Shown: positions 1-57,020 of the stretch, one piece after another
Layout of the letters: each line of letters starts with the position of its first letter
Position numbering within the stretch: position 1 is the first letter of the stretch
Assembly (NCBI GenBank): GCA_034766995.1
Contig: CM068319.1
Span: 20,771,969-20,835,968, forward strand
Direction: 5' to 3'
Length of the DNA: 64,000 nt
From: Acanthacorydalis orientalis
Lineage: Eukaryota; Arthropoda; Insecta; Megaloptera; Corydalidae
Notes under the pieces: model-generated
Told to the model about the DNA's origin: nothing
Seen by the model: only the letters and a program-made list of their open reading frames with translations
Databases searched by the model: none
Translations under genes and position numbers: made by a program

Positions 1-603
1 AATCCAAATACAATGTTCATATAAGCTATTCTTTATTCGTGCACAATTTTATATATTTGTATTAATCGTCTAAGACATTAAATAACTTATATGAATAAAT
101 ATTTTCCAGATTATTTTTTTCAATACTGTATTATTTTCAATCATCATGATAATGTTTATTATTTGATGCTTTAGAGTTAATATAAATAAAAATGATGATA
201 AAATAATTAGTGAACATAAAGTTAAAGATTGTACACTTATGAATCATTTAATATGAAAAATATTAAACATATTTTTATTCATAAAAATTATTAACTTTAA
301 AGCAGATAAAAATTTTGAATTTCCAATAAACTATGCTATTATATCTTACCATATTAGGTATTCAAATATTTGTGTATTTTTATTTTTTCGAAGAAAACTA
401 ATAAATAAAAATATTTTAATAAAACACAAATCTATTTTTCAATATTCAAACATTGTAAATTTTGTAACAAAACATTTATATAATACATGACATTATATTT
501 TATCTTGTTCAATGTTTTAAAAATAGATTTTTCCATAAAATATTATACAAAAAATATCCTAGTTTATTCATGTTACAAAAATGTTCCTAATTTTTAATGT
601 ATG

Positions 604-606
604 TAT

Positions 607-661
<55 letters not shown>
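604..661. repeat. (AT)n microsatellite
   Basis: A 58-bp alternating TA run with a single phase break near 617. Confidence 0.95.
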
Positions 662-664
<3 letters not shown>

Positions 665-1497
665 TAAATATATACACATATTACTATACTAATTTCAAAT
701 AAAAACAATTACTGATCTAGTGTAAAAGAATTCTATGTTATAAAAAAAGTTTTATTTAAAAAACACGTATCATTGTCTAACTACTTTATTATCTGATATT
801 AATAAAGAAAATATAACAATACTGACAGTAAAACAGCAAAGTATTTACGTGGAAAATATTCAGTTCGAACCAGTACACTGTCATTTTATTTAATTATAAA
901 TTCAATTACTTTTAACTTTTTTTTTGAATGAAAATATTATAAGCTATTTTTTGGTATTCCACGTCAAGCTGTAGAATTAATTTTGTGGATAATAATATAG
1001 ATTTTGTGTCATTATATCGTACAGCTACTAATAAATTCATACGTTTTACAATATTCTACGTATGTATGGTAAAATGAGAGATTACATTTTCATTAACATC
1101 AAATATTAACTCGAATTGACGTTATATGCTTCAATAAATACTTGTATTTATCTTTTGTTAGATTAGCTATTTCATTTTCTAATTTAACTTTGGAATAGGA
1201 CTGTACAACTTTCGAAAATATTTTTTTTCACTCTCTTTCTACCTCACATTATATATACCAAAAGATTAATAGTTTGAATAATACACATTAAATTGTCTCT
1301 TTTAATAAATAATAGCTTTTAACACCGATATATTAAATTTATTTTAATTATAATTTTTCAAAATAATTTTTTGTTTCCTTATAAACAGATCTTTAATTAT
1401 ATTTTCTCAGTAAATTAGATGCAATCATTTACAACAAGTTGAATTAATATATTTATATACAAGATTTATCAAATCACTTTTTTAATTTTAATTGATT

Positions 1498-1533
1498 TTG
1501 AGATTAATTTGGATCTCTTAATTATATACATAC

Positions 1534-1603
<70 letters not shown>

Positions 1604-1675
1604 AGATTAATTTGGATCTCTTAATTATATACATACATACATACATTCATATATATATATATATATATATATATA
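1498..1675. repeat. 103-bp tandem duplication with (ATAC)n(AT)n
   Basis: A unit starting TTGAGATTAATTTGGATCTC, running through TTAATTATAT into an ATAC tetranucleotide run and then (AT)n, occurs at 1498-1600 and again from 1601. The non-simple part is identical in both copies, which points to a recent event. The second copy has a shorter (AT)n and one ATTC change in the ATAC run. Confidence 0.93.
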
Positions 1676-2416
1676 AATGAATACATTTATAATAAGTATT
1701 ATAAAAACGTGTTTCTATTTATTTCAGTACTACTTAAAACTATTCCAATATTTTGAAGTATAAACTTCATAAATAAGGACAGAAAAATATGTCTTTACAG
1801 ATATTGATTTTAGATAAATGTAATCTCTTTGTATGATAAAATTAAAAGTAATTTTGCTTATAAAAGATTTCAAAAGGATCAAACATTAGTCACAAGCATA
1901 CATATAAATTTATTAGTTCATTTATAATTCAGCAAACCTGATGAACGTGCGAATGAAATTTCATGTACATTTTTTAGTAAGTTGCGGTAACAATATATTC
2001 TCCAGTACATTCTCTGTCTGAAATTTAAATGTATACATATTTGAATTTTCGTACCTTCATTTATATATAAAAAAAAAACATGAATGCTTTGTTAAAAACA
2101 TGTCTATAATACAAATTTAAAATATGTGCATTCATTAAAAGTTCGTATACTGAAAAAATACGTTTTCCAATAAAAAAAATCCATGAAGTAATATTTCAAT
2201 TTGAAATGAAGCAGCTCGACATTTTATTTGATAAATTAAAATCGTACGATTTAAAATTTTAATCTTGCTACTGTAGTCTTCCAGAAAATAATATTTTAAT
2301 TCAATGCGGTTTATTAAGAGTACGTTATAAATTTCTTTATATATATATTTCTCAAAATGAATAAATATGTGTAAATAAAAACTAAATATTGTTTAATTTT
2401 TCATAAATCACAATAC

Positions 2417-2460
2417 ATATATATATAGAGAGAGAGAGAGAAGGAGATAAAGAGAGAGAA
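2417..2460. repeat. Compound (AT)n(AG)n microsatellite
   Basis: A short AT run passes directly into an AG run with interruptions. Confidence 0.9.
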
Positions 2461-3174
2461 CATCTAATTCATAATTTGAATTTTTACCTTTTAATAAAAT
2501 ATAACGAAATAGCAAATGTTTTCATAAAATTTAATATATATTAAAATAAAATGCGTATAATAAAAATTTCTTACATTTTCGTCATTAAATCACAGCCAAA
2601 TAAAAGTAAAATTGTTTGTTTTTACATCTGTAATTCTTTTGACACATTGGCACGATAGTCTTTGCCTTTTCTGTCATTTTAGTGCCTATTATTCCGTACT
2701 AGTTTCCTCACATATACCATAAATGTTAGGGACAATCTGCAATATCTATCTGAAGATGACACATGTAATGAAATTAGTACTGAAAAATAGGCATTAAGAT
2801 AACACACAAGTACAAAAAAAATGAGGAAAAAATACAAATAAACATAATTCATGTTATTCATTTTGAAACCTAAAATATTTTTTTTCGAAATAGATAAGTA
2901 TTTTGGTTTATAATACAAAAAACAATTGATATATGCATTGGCATCTTTATCTCTTACTATATTATTTTAATTTTTTATTTATTGTTTAATTTTACATTTA
3001 TTTATTCATGTTATTTTAGCATTCATCATTTCACGTTACAATTCATAACTTTCATACTAATAATTAAAATTATACCACAACAAATATACAAAAAAATATT
3101 ATTTCCATAAAAAATATTAGGATTTTTATTGTAAATCTATCCAAGATATACAATACATTGAACTTACACACATA

Positions 3175-3176
<2 letters not shown>

Positions 3177-3207
<31 letters not shown>
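3177..3207. repeat. (AT)n microsatellite
   Basis: An alternating TA run of about 31 bp. Confidence 0.93.
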
Positions 3208-3209
<2 letters not shown>

Positions 3210-3476
3210 AAAATACATATTATATTGTTTTAAATTAAACTAACGACAATATCAGATATAAAAATATTAATATACGAAATATACTCTTACTCACCTTATA
3301 CATATATCGATAAATCCATTTTGTAGCATACTCACAAATAAAAATGTTATTGTAGTAATCACTGATGTTAACTTTTAAATAAATTTATTACTGTAATGTA
3401 GCTAAAGAACGAAGGATACTACTTTTATCTATTGAGTAATTGAGGATGATGATGTTCAACAGTAACCTTTAATTGA

Positions 3477-3478
<2 letters not shown>

Positions 3479-3528
<50 letters not shown>
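3479..3528. repeat. (AT)n microsatellite
   Basis: An uninterrupted 50-bp TA run. Confidence 0.95.
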
Positions 3529-3530
<2 letters not shown>

Positions 3531-3935
3531 AATACTGCGGATTAAGACGCTTCATTCAAAATCATTTCACACTTAAGTCGTAAAAAAAATTCTCATCTCG
3601 ACTGGTTATTATTTAGCCTCGATATTTATTATCGCCTACCACCATCACTTCAGATGAAAACATGAATTAATTAAGAACTCGAATTAACAAATAGAAAAGG
3701 AACATACATATAGTATAGTACCCTTGCGAAATTTATTTATATGTACATACAAAAATGTCTATTAATTTATAAATAAATTTCGATAATATGTACATATCCG
3801 TATCTACATACATTATTTCAAATTATGTGACTTAAATTTTGCTTTCGTATGTACAATTTGGTCCGATTTAAATCGATTCAAGTTGAGTCACAATGTTGCG
3901 GAACGTAACCCTGTCGTAAATCGGGGTATTGCTGT

Positions 3936-3997
3936 GTATATATATATATGTATATATATATATATACATGTGTGTATGTATAAATCTCTCTGTCTTT

Positions 3998-4040
<43 letters not shown>
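3936..4040. repeat. Compound (AT)n / (CT)n(AT)n cluster
   Basis: TA with TGTA variants (3936-3979), then pure CT from 4001 to 4020 switching straight into AT to 4040. Confidence 0.92.
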
Positions 4041-4099
4041 CAATTCCATGACGTCAACTTATTTATTTGAGACGAGGTTTCTATAATACTCAAATATTT

Positions 4100-4580
4100 T
4101 CGGTAGTATTTGGATCAAGTACGAGGATCAAGGGCCATTTTACTTGAGCTGGAAAAGAGATTGCTCACCCTTGATAAGCGATCGAAAAGGTACAATTCGA
4201 GCTTGGGTGATGAAAGAGTGGAACATTACGGGCGATCGGCTCGGGCGGAGGTGAAGTCCGCTTCCTGCTCCCGTTCCATTGCCATGGTCAGGCCTTCTAG
4301 GCCTGAAAGTCTCCCATCACAACGTCAGTAGTTTCGGCCGTTTACAGCGGTACCACGGGTTTGACGGTTTCTATTTTCTAAGGGTGTTGATCAGAGTGTT
4401 CTGGCTTGACTCGGCTCTATCATCCAAAGCATGAGTTTGGAGATGCACAAATTCGTAGAGTATAAAAATCCGGAGATCATTTGCAGAGTATTATTTTTGA
4501 CAAAGTAGGGTTTATCAACGATGATTCGCAGTACTCTGTTCTGGAGTATCTGCAATCACTTGAGAGGAGTGAAAGCCCAG
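4100..4580. other. GC-richer island of unknown origin
   Basis: This stretch is much richer in G+C than its surroundings. A plus-strand frame from about 4110 to 4331 is open (73 codons, non-ATG start), rich in R, E, S and L, and resembles no family I recognise. The hairpin TCAGGCC-TTCTA-GGCCTGA lies near 4288-4306. It could be a decayed transposon or retrosequence, or a piece of a neighbouring gene. No splice frame could be fixed. Confidence 0.35.
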
Positions 4581-5030
4581 GCTGTTAAATAAATTACTTA
4601 GGATTGGCAAATAATTATCTATTATATTCATCAGATATTTTTTTATCGAATTTTTATCAGTTTTCATTACTGGAGTAAACCTGCCGTAATAAACTTGTTG
4701 AACAAATGAAAACATTCAAATAGTTCGTTTGTTTTTTTCTTCAAATCAAAAAAGTAATATTAAAAAGAAATCAGATTTGTTTTAATTTAAGTGATAGTTG
4801 ATTAAAAATAATATATAATTTTTAAGTTTTTGCTAATTAAAAAAATTCAAATATGAACAGAATAAGCTGTAATGAAAATGAACTACATATGGTAAATCAA
4901 TTATTTGTTCGATATTTTAATTTCATATTAAAATTAGTGTATTTATTTATAAGTATCATTAAGTGCAAAAAAAATAAGTGAATATTATTTATTATATCTT
5001 ACACGTATTTTATATTATAATATTATGAAT

Positions 5031-5033
<3 letters not shown>

Positions 5034-5072
<39 letters not shown>
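5034..5072. repeat. (AT)n microsatellite
   Basis: An uninterrupted 39-bp run. Confidence 0.94.
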
Positions 5073-5075
<3 letters not shown>

Positions 5076-5725
5076 GAATAAATTTCAAGTGAAATTTCTT
5101 GTTTTATATTTGGTAAATATTTTTCTAAATAAAATAACGATTACAACTGTACATTAACTAAAACAGGATTATTTTAGGAATAAAAATACATTAGAGTTGC
5201 AAGTACATTTAATAAGCATTTTGCTTAATAAAATAAAATAATGGTATTAAATACCTATTTTAATACGTAATTAAATAATGGTATGAAATCTATTTTTATA
5301 TTATTTATATAAAACATGGCAGTCTTAGTATAAAAAGTATTTTCTAATAAACTTTTTAATAACAGCTAATAACTCGTTCATAATTACTCAAGTACACCTA
5401 CTTATATTATTTTAACCATTAAAAACCCTAATATTACATGTTTCTCTACGTCTACTTACACATTTGTTCACTTAATCTACACTTAGTTTCTAACAAAACT
5501 GGAAAATTTGATTCTAAAAAGTAAATACTGGAGTAATGTCAGATGACATAAAAGTATAATAAAAAAAACTTGGAGACATAAAAAAACCTATTTGAGCAAG
5601 TCATTAAAGAACAGTACTACTCACATGTTATAACGTATCACAAATTAGATACGAAACAACAAAGTAATATCTTGCTTCTTTGATATACTGTAGTCAATCC
5701 ACTCGAAATATAAAAATGTACAACT

Positions 5726-5731
5726 TTTATT
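5726..5731 (-). promoter_or_regulatory. Possible polyadenylation signal AATAAA
   Basis: Read on the minus strand this is AATAAA, 47 bases past the stop codon of the NRF-6-like gene. It is the first such hexamer after the stop. In DNA this AT-rich the hexamer is common by chance, and several later ones exist, so the real 3' end could lie further downstream. Confidence 0.35.
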
Positions 5732-5777
5732 TGATATAAACACTTATATACGTTTATATACACGCACGAAACTTTCT

Positions 5778-49249
<43,472 letters not shown>

Positions 49250-49893
49250 CTATAACAAATAAATCAATCCTCATGCAACAGTAAGCAATTGTATTCCGTG
49301 CGTTGAGACCTTTGCACGAGCCTAAACAAGTGTTAAATCAACCGTGTGTCGACATAAAATCGATTTATGCTGTGCTTGATACGTGCCATGATTTCTGATT
49401 GAAACTTTTTTTTGTTTATTTCCCATATATTTCAGATGCAGCTACCGCGAGTTTTAAATCTTATTTATGTATCCTTTATATCAGTAGATACATTTCTTTT
49501 GAGTTATTTTTTTCTGTGAAGCAGTTTATTTAACATGATTTATTTTACAGTTCGGGTATATTGTATTAGGATCAGGCCGGATTTTACAAAAGACTTGATT
49601 ATATATTTATTTTGAAACGTACGTTTCGATTGTGAAATAAATAAGCAGAATTATTTATAAAACGGAGTGTAAGGGGCTCTTTTTGAAACTACCAATCTTT
49701 CGGATATCTTTATTGCCTTAAAATGAATTACTTGTTTTCCTTTTATTGAAAATAATGGTTGAAACGTTAAAGTAAAGAGAAAAATATAAATAAGGTTTCT
49801 TAGTGAGAATATAAGAAAAAATAAAATGACGGTCGATATAAAAAAATAAAATCATTAAACATTGGAAATATTAATTATATATTTTTTATTCTA

Positions 49894-49898
49894 TACAC

Positions 49899-49958
<60 letters not shown>
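49894..49958. repeat. Compound (ATAC)n(AT)n microsatellite
   Basis: The same block order as the 1.5-kb duplication: AC, ATAC, then AT. Confidence 0.94.
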
Positions 49959-51063
49959 AAATTTTACCCTAAGCTTATCTATCTACCTACTCTGTATTTC
50001 GCCACTCACGTATTTTTTATACTATAAAATTACAGAAAATTTTACACCAAATAACAGCATTTATTGAAAAAAATAGATAATCTTTATACATGTATTTGTC
50101 ATGATGAATTTAAAATTTAATATTCTTTTGTAAATGTAAGATTTCAATTTTTATTAAAATATCAATCTTTATAGAAAATACATTGTAATCGTCATGTAGA
50201 ACGACAGGTGTGTAGCACGAAAAAACATAATAAATTAATGTCTAGCTAATATTTAAAAATTTAATAAAAATATTTGTATACATGTTAAAAGTATATACTT
50301 GTTTATTACTTCATAAATATATCATTAACACCAGATTACTTTCTTTTACTTCTGAAAGTGTTTGAATGGAATGTGAAATTACTATTTTTACAAATTTATA
50401 CAAAAAACGGAATAGTGTTAAGACAATAAATCAAAATTACAATCAACAAACGTTATTAATTCATAAAATTAAAGCAAAATAGAGCTGTTTTATTAGTGAT
50501 ACATTTATATAAGAATTATAATTATTTTATGAAATAAAATTCTTTATTTTTTATAAGAAACATACGAAAATATTATATATATATATATATATGTGTATAT
50601 TTATATTTATTTATATATACAGTGTAATAAGACAGAGATACAAGATATAATCATAAAAAAGGAAACAAAATGAATATATCTTCTTAAACTTATAATAATA
50701 TAATTGATATACGATCGATTAAGACTTTCACGTTTATTATATTTGCAAGAAAGATATTTAAGTAGAATGCCAAGAATTCAGATAAAAAGTGGTTAGTAAA
50801 ATAAACGTAGGTCAGTGATAAATAAAATACTTAATGTAACTTACTTTTTAAAATTCTACTCATATAGAACAACTTACAAACTTGTAGTTACAGAAAGTAT
50901 GTCAATCACTCCAAAATAAAGGTTTTGTAGATCAATGCTATTTGCTGTTCCTTTGTTTGAATTTAATGGAACGCAATTTTGTACCAACTGCAATATATGT
51001 GTAGATTGAGAAATACATACACACACATAAATTTGTAGACAACACATACATATATGCGTGCTT

Positions 51064-51100
<37 letters not shown>

Positions 51101-51136
51101 CTATATATATACATATATGTATATATACTATATTTA

Positions 51137-51198
<62 letters not shown>

Positions 51199-51200
51199 AT
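51064..51200. repeat. Large compound (AT)n(GT)n cluster
   Basis: Several AT runs with ACTATA interruptions, ending in GT repeats. Confidence 0.94.
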
Positions 51201-52292
51201 ACTTTGTGTGTAGGTGTGTGCACAATTTGCAAGTATATGTAGATATAAAGACGGAATAATTCCAAGTTATTTACCTTTAGAAAAGAATAAGAACATCCTG
51301 AAAAAAAATGTTTATAAATTTCCAAGAAAATACAAGTAAATTGAAAATCTTTACCCATTTTTAAGGTTGATCTCGAGAAATTTCAATATGGATAACTAAG
51401 CCTGAGATTTACAAATTACTCTTATATCAAGTTCTTGAAAATATAAGCTTACTAAATCTCTTACTTAAATATTGAATAAAATTATTATAGAATATTATTT
51501 TAAATACGATTTGTTATAAAATCTTTGCATTTCTGAAGTTATTATTTTTATTGTTAAAGATATATTCAATATCGAAAAACCGGAATTCAGATACGCTATC
51601 TCTGGTTTATGAAATGGAAATCAATGTAACTAAGTTGATTTGACTGTCGTCTAATGAATTTGTCAATTAGGTAAACAGTTTAATTATAATAAATTACAAA
51701 ATTTTCTTAAAAAAAATGTTTTTAAATATTATGTTGTATTTATGATTGTGTAAGAGAGATATACTGAAATATTAATTTGATTTTACTATTGAACAATATA
51801 TAATACAATATTTGTTACAATTAAATAAATCTAATTATGAATAAGTAACAAATACATATACCTATGGATAGTTCACTCTTTATTTCTTGTGGAGCTTTGA
51901 TAAAATGTGAAGTTTTTTTTAAAAAAAACCTAGAAGTTGATTTACATCATTACAACTGTTATCTGTTTTTATCTTTTCATCATAAAAATGTGTCAAAAAT
52001 TAATTAGTTTGTCTCTATCAATAAAATATTTATTATTTGCTTTTATACAAATAAACTTATAGATATTTTGTTTTCAAAACTGACTGTAAAATTTTATTTG
52101 GAAAAAAAGCGTAACTAATTATTCGCCAGTATTTTAACCCATACTTACTATTCACAATAACATTTTTTAACAACAGAAAATAAAATGTAAATTATTCCTT
52201 ATCGGACTTTCTAATTCCATAAAATCGATTTAAATTTATAACATAGTGGACAAAAATTTATGTTGAAGGCAATCGGCTTTGAAAATTCAATA

Positions 52293-52294
<2 letters not shown>

Positions 52295-52350
<56 letters not shown>
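52295..52350. repeat. (AT)n tract before duplication copy 1
   Basis: A run of about 49 bp followed by GTATGTA, abutting the 493-bp duplication. Confidence 0.95.
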
Positions 52351-52351
<1 letters not shown>

Positions 52352-53349
52352 AATGTATGTGATAAATTTATTATAATAGCAACATTGACCAAAAACAAAT
52401 TCGATTATAATTTAGGTCATGGTTATCAAGATCTTTTACAAGTATAATCAGATAAATAAGAATAAAATATTTGTCAGGAACAAGTTAAAAAATTATACAT
52501 AACATTTCAATAAATATAAATCTGATATTAATAAATTTAAAACGTAATAGTATTTATATAGTTACTTCAATGTTATTGAAATGTTTCAAAACATTTACTA
52601 GATAATAAAAAATAATTAAAATTTTGTTTTCGTGAAGAGTATAACTGAATTATTATGTAAGATAATTTGTTCACAATTTAATTACTTCTTATATTTCATA
52701 ATATATAAAATCTGGAAACGTGTTGAAATATAAGAAAAATGGAAACAATATTATTCTCCAACTTGGAAGAATTTAAAAAGAATTTCTCTCACAATGAATC
52801 ATTATTGACTGATGAGGATGGTGAATATATATATATATATATATAATGTATGTGTTAAATTTATTATAATAGCAACATTGACCAAAAACAAATTTGATTA
52901 TTATTTAAGTTTAGGTCATGGTTATCAAGATCTTTTACGAGTATAATCAGATAAATAAGAATAAAATATTTGTCAAGAACAAGTTAAAAAATTATACATA
53001 ACATTTCAATAAATATAAATGTGATATTAATAAATTTAAAACGTAATAGTCTTTATTTAGTTACTTCCATGTTATTGAAATGTTTCGAAACTTTTACTAG
53101 ATAATAAAAAATAATTAAAATTTTGTTTTCGTGAAGAGTATAATTGAATTATTATGTCATCAGTTTACAATTAATAGTTTAAAAATAACAAATTTGTTTA
53201 CAATTTAATTACTTCTTATATTTCATAATATATAAAATCAGGAAACGTGTTGAAATATAAGAAAAATGGAAGCAATATTATTCTCCAACTTGGAAGAATT
53301 TAAAAGCCATTTCTCTCACAATGAATCATTATTGATTGATGAGGATGTC

Positions 53350-53350
<1 letters not shown>
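52351..53350. repeat. 493-bp tandem duplication bounded by (AT)n
   Basis: The unit beginning TAATGTATGTG at 52351 recurs at 52844 and the two copies align through 'GATGAGGATG' just before the next (AT)n. Copies differ at scattered single bases, and the second has an extra stretch of about 35 bp near 53158-53195. An (AT)n tract precedes copy 1, separates the copies and follows copy 2. No coding was recognised. Confidence 0.95.

Positions 53351-53351
<1 letters not shown>

Positions 53352-53398
<47 letters not shown>
53352..53398. repeat. (AT)n tract after duplication copy 2
   Basis: An uninterrupted 47-bp run; the tract between the copies (52825-52845) is shorter. Confidence 0.95.
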
Positions 53399-53399
<1 letters not shown>

Positions 53400-53591
53400 C
53401 TGAGCTGCGTTATGCATTAACATTTTTAAATTATTACAATTCAGATTATTATTATTAATATTAGTAAAGAGAATTGCTTGGAAAAAATATTATATTGAAA
53501 AGTAGATTAGATGTTACAGTACAATTGACATTGTGATTAAATTTAGTTTCACAAATTAATCGTTCTGTGCCATTACAAACCATAAAACATT

Positions 53592-53685
53592 TTTGATCAA
53601 AAATTCTTAATAACTAATTATCGATTCTGTCTGATTTTTGCTTATGTTCATTTAGATCTCGATATCATCATCTTCAGGAAGCAAA
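53592..53685 (+). repeat. Diverged copy of the ATTGATCA/CATCATC repeat
   Basis: It shows TTTTTGATCAAAAATTCTTA and then GATCTCGATATCATCATCTTCAGGA, in the same order as the better copies, with more differences between the blocks. Confidence 0.4.
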
Positions 53686-54687
53686 TTTACTTAAAATCTG
53701 TATCTTCATTTATAAGCACATAAGAGAGAATCAAAAATAATTAATGAACACTTATTGATTATTAACATTTCTGTGATTCGTAGATGAGAGAAAAATCCTT
53801 TGTGAACGATTTCAAAAGATTTTATATATTATATTAGACAGAGAAAAAATAATATTTTTATTTTAACCTCATTGTATCGATACAATTAAATTAAATATAT
53901 AACGATTTGAATTTATTGTAATATTCAGCAAAAATTAACCAAAAAAATGTATAAGACATAAATTAAGCATTATTTAGAAAAAAAATGTGAATTAGTAATT
54001 AAATAAAAATATTATTCATTTTAATGCTATTAGAATGTCGCAATGTATTTAACAGATAATAAACATCAAAGATAAAATTGTTTTAATATACTGTTATGGG
54101 AATATCGCTATATGCTAATTTGTAAAAAAATTAATGATTTCTCATATTTTATTATATATGTATAATATAAGTACCAATAGACGTTACACAATATTTGAAA
54201 AGTAAATCTGATGTATTTTCTCAATTCAACGATTCTTTGAAACTTTATAATAATCATACTTCCGAAGTTAAATAACTCAAGTCGTCTGTGAAAGTTAAAA
54301 GACTACGTGCCGTGTTCTTATACATACAAACATCCATATAGAGAAAACATGAACACATACATATCACACACACACACACAAACATACATTCACACGTGTT
54401 TGTACGCACATGAAATACTTCGCAAGTAAATATACACAATACATTAAACACTTATAGACGTACAGTAACATACTTTACACCAATATATTTCATTATCCGG
54501 ATATATAATGCGAATATCCCAGACAGTGGTGGAAGCAGTAACACACATACAAATTGACGTAATCACTTTCTTTTATTTGGTTGACCAAGGCTTTAGGCAT
54601 AAATGGCATTGCCCATATTTGATAGGCGATTTCATTCATCGAAGAGTATCGATGAGTTTTCTTTCATTTCAAGACAGTCCAGCTTAA

Positions 54688-54718
54688 TTATATATATATT
54701 ATATATATATATATATAT

Positions 54719-54753
<35 letters not shown>
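54688..54753. repeat. (AT)n microsatellite
   Basis: Three AT runs split by TT and AG. Confidence 0.93.
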
Positions 54754-54755
<2 letters not shown>

Positions 54756-55781
54756 GTAGTTTTCTGAGTACAATTTATAATATAAAAATGGTACTAATAA
54801 TAAATTACAGCCATTAAAATTGATTAACTGAAATGTTTTATATTTATCAAAAGGCAAAAATCAAATTTTATTTAACGTATTAACTATTAAAAAGTTACAT
54901 TTACATTCATATTTTCAAATATTAGATACAGTTGCATTTGAAGACATTTCAGAATTTATTATCGTATTGTATTAATAAAATCAAATAATTGCTCTACACT
55001 GATCAATTTTTTAAATACACATTCCAGTATATTTATTGTTTTTATAACCTTTCAAAGTACTAATTATAATAATATTGTACGTGTTTCATAAATATAAATA
55101 ATTTTATGAAAAAAATGATTCTCGAAAACTTCAATCATTCACTAAATCTTGACTGAAATGTATGTAAAACTTTGTCTGTGACATTCTTTACTCTTTTAAT
55201 AATTTTTTGTATTTCTTAATATTTAATTATTCTATAGTTTTTGACGATGTACTCCCGTTTTTACTTACTAAAATATTTATAATAACATAAAATATTTTTT
55301 CTATTTTTTATTATAAAATATTTTCTTTATTTTCCTTTCTAAATAATTAATTAAATAGAAAATGACAAGAAATACTTTATATAGACTATTTAATAATTTA
55401 TTAAATATTTTTGCATTAGTTAACAAAAATTATATTGAAGAGAAAATAATTTCTTTATAAAGTTTATATAGATAATCCTTAATAACATAAATGATAATAT
55501 AGCGATCACCATTATATTTTATAACTGTAAAAGGTAAACTTTCTTCAACAAACACGTAATACACGTTATAAATCTAGCATTACATTATAGGTTATTTTAA
55601 TAATAATTTAATTTGTTACTATTTTTATATTCTTTAATCAATTTATTAATTCAAAGCAACCAATATTTATTCATCTTTTATTGACATTTTTGTCACTCTA
55701 GAACCAAACAAAAATATCCTAAGTGAATTCCACTTTCACAGGATAAACCTAAAAAATGTCTGATGTAAAACATTTAATAAA

Positions 55782-55968
55782 AGATTATTGATCATTTTTA
55801 ATTATTATTTTATACACAGTTGGATCACGATTCCATCATCCTTAAATCTCTGAGATACAGAAAAACAATTTTTACTGTACAATTTTTTTCTGTGCCATAG
55901 TGCACTAACGATGATGAGATCATCATTGAAATACATATTAGAAACAAAAGTTCAATAATCATTTATTT
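55782..55968. repeat. Foldback repeat, ATTGATCA/CATCATC family
   Basis: The left part (GATTATTGATCATTTTTAAT ... CACGATTCCATCATCC) and the right part, read on the other strand (GATTATTGAAC ... GATGATCTCATCATCG), resemble each other as inverted arms. The left arm shares 20 identical bases with the copy at 61489. Confidence 0.55.
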
Positions 55969-56632
55969 AAACCTTTTTAATCAAGAAAAAAATTTACATC
56001 TTGTGTGGTGAGTGAAAAAAATATTTGACGAGTAAGTGACAATGTAAAAACTATAATTAATTCCATTTTTAATATTACCACATTTTATACTATATGACTG
56101 ATAAAAAAAATATTTTTTTGGTCATTATTTACTTCTATTGTAGTTGAAATTCAATTAAAAATATATATATATATATGATATAGGGTTGATATTTTATACT
56201 TATTTATTTGTACAAAAAAAGATACAGCCGTCAATAATAAAAATTGAATATAGTGTATCATTAGAAAACGCAAATGAACTCTAATCATTATATATTGTAT
56301 GTAAAAAGTGATTCCGATGATGTGAGACTTGTATGCTGATATTACTTCACCCAGGGAACAATTATAAGATTGTAAAATATGTTGTTTACAAATCTTATGT
56401 CATTGTGAAATTATGGTTATATTACATAAAATAAATATGTTTTAACGTACACGCATATATATATATACGCACAAAACATATGGTGAAACTCTTTTTAAGT
56501 ATTCATACTTTAACTGATGACAAATGTATCATTTAAACCTCTTCTTGAAGTACAAATCACGTTTCATAAACTTACGAGTATGATTACATCAAATGTTAAG
56601 AAAGATTTTCATATTAGTATGTGGTTTAACTC

Positions 56633-56636
<4 letters not shown>

Positions 56637-56684
<48 letters not shown>
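56637..56684. repeat. (AT)n microsatellite
   Basis: An uninterrupted run of about 46 bp. Confidence 0.95.
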
Positions 56685-56687
<3 letters not shown>

Positions 56688-56940
56688 TCATTCATTAACA
56701 CAACTATCAGTGTTACCTAATACTTAATCGTTGAGTGATGCAGGTCTTCATCTCTCTCCGACCACAGAAAAAATTGAGTCGCCACAAGACTCTTTCTAAA
56801 AATAATACATTTATTATTTTCTCACCGAATTTTATTAAATTAATTTTATTTGTGTCGATTATTATTATGAAAATCAATTAATGTTGTTTACAAAAAAATT
56901 CAGAAGATATTTTCATATTACATATTTTCTTCTATCTTAG

Positions 56941-57010
56941 CATTTTGAAGATGATAGTATCGCCATTAAATCCCACATGAATAATAATAAATGATCAATT
57001 ATAGAAATTT
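56941..57010 (-). repeat. Inverted copy of the ATTGATCA/CATCATC repeat
   Basis: Read on the minus strand it contains ATTGATCATTTATTATTATT and then GGCGATACTATCATCTTCAAA, the same order of motifs as the copies at 55.78 and 61.49 kb. Confidence 0.5.
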
Positions 57011-57020
57011 TTCATTTTTT

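Larger units (their letters stand above)
1..5777. other. 3' flank of the gene: no recognised coding sequence
   Basis: Mostly AT-rich sequence without convincing open frames. It holds the 3' untranslated region (end unknown), (AT)n tracts, a 103-bp tandem duplication at 1498-1671, and a GC-richer island at about 4100-4580 that is listed separately. Confidence 0.7.

Noticed and set aside
862..880. AGTTCGAACC, similar to a tRNA B box, suggesting a tRNA or SINE
   Set aside because: No A box at the right distance and no cloverleaf could be drawn.
49250..49274. ATG at 49274 as the start of the NRF-6-like protein
   Set aside because: It lies within the acceptor tract before TTATAG; homologous sequence begins exactly after that AG and the NRF domain needs more N-terminal residues.
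54254..54451. Cysteine-rich minus-strand frame, 65 codons
   Set aside because: The Cys/Val pattern is a translation of a CA/TG repeat and mixed ACAT repeats; it is not a secreted peptide.
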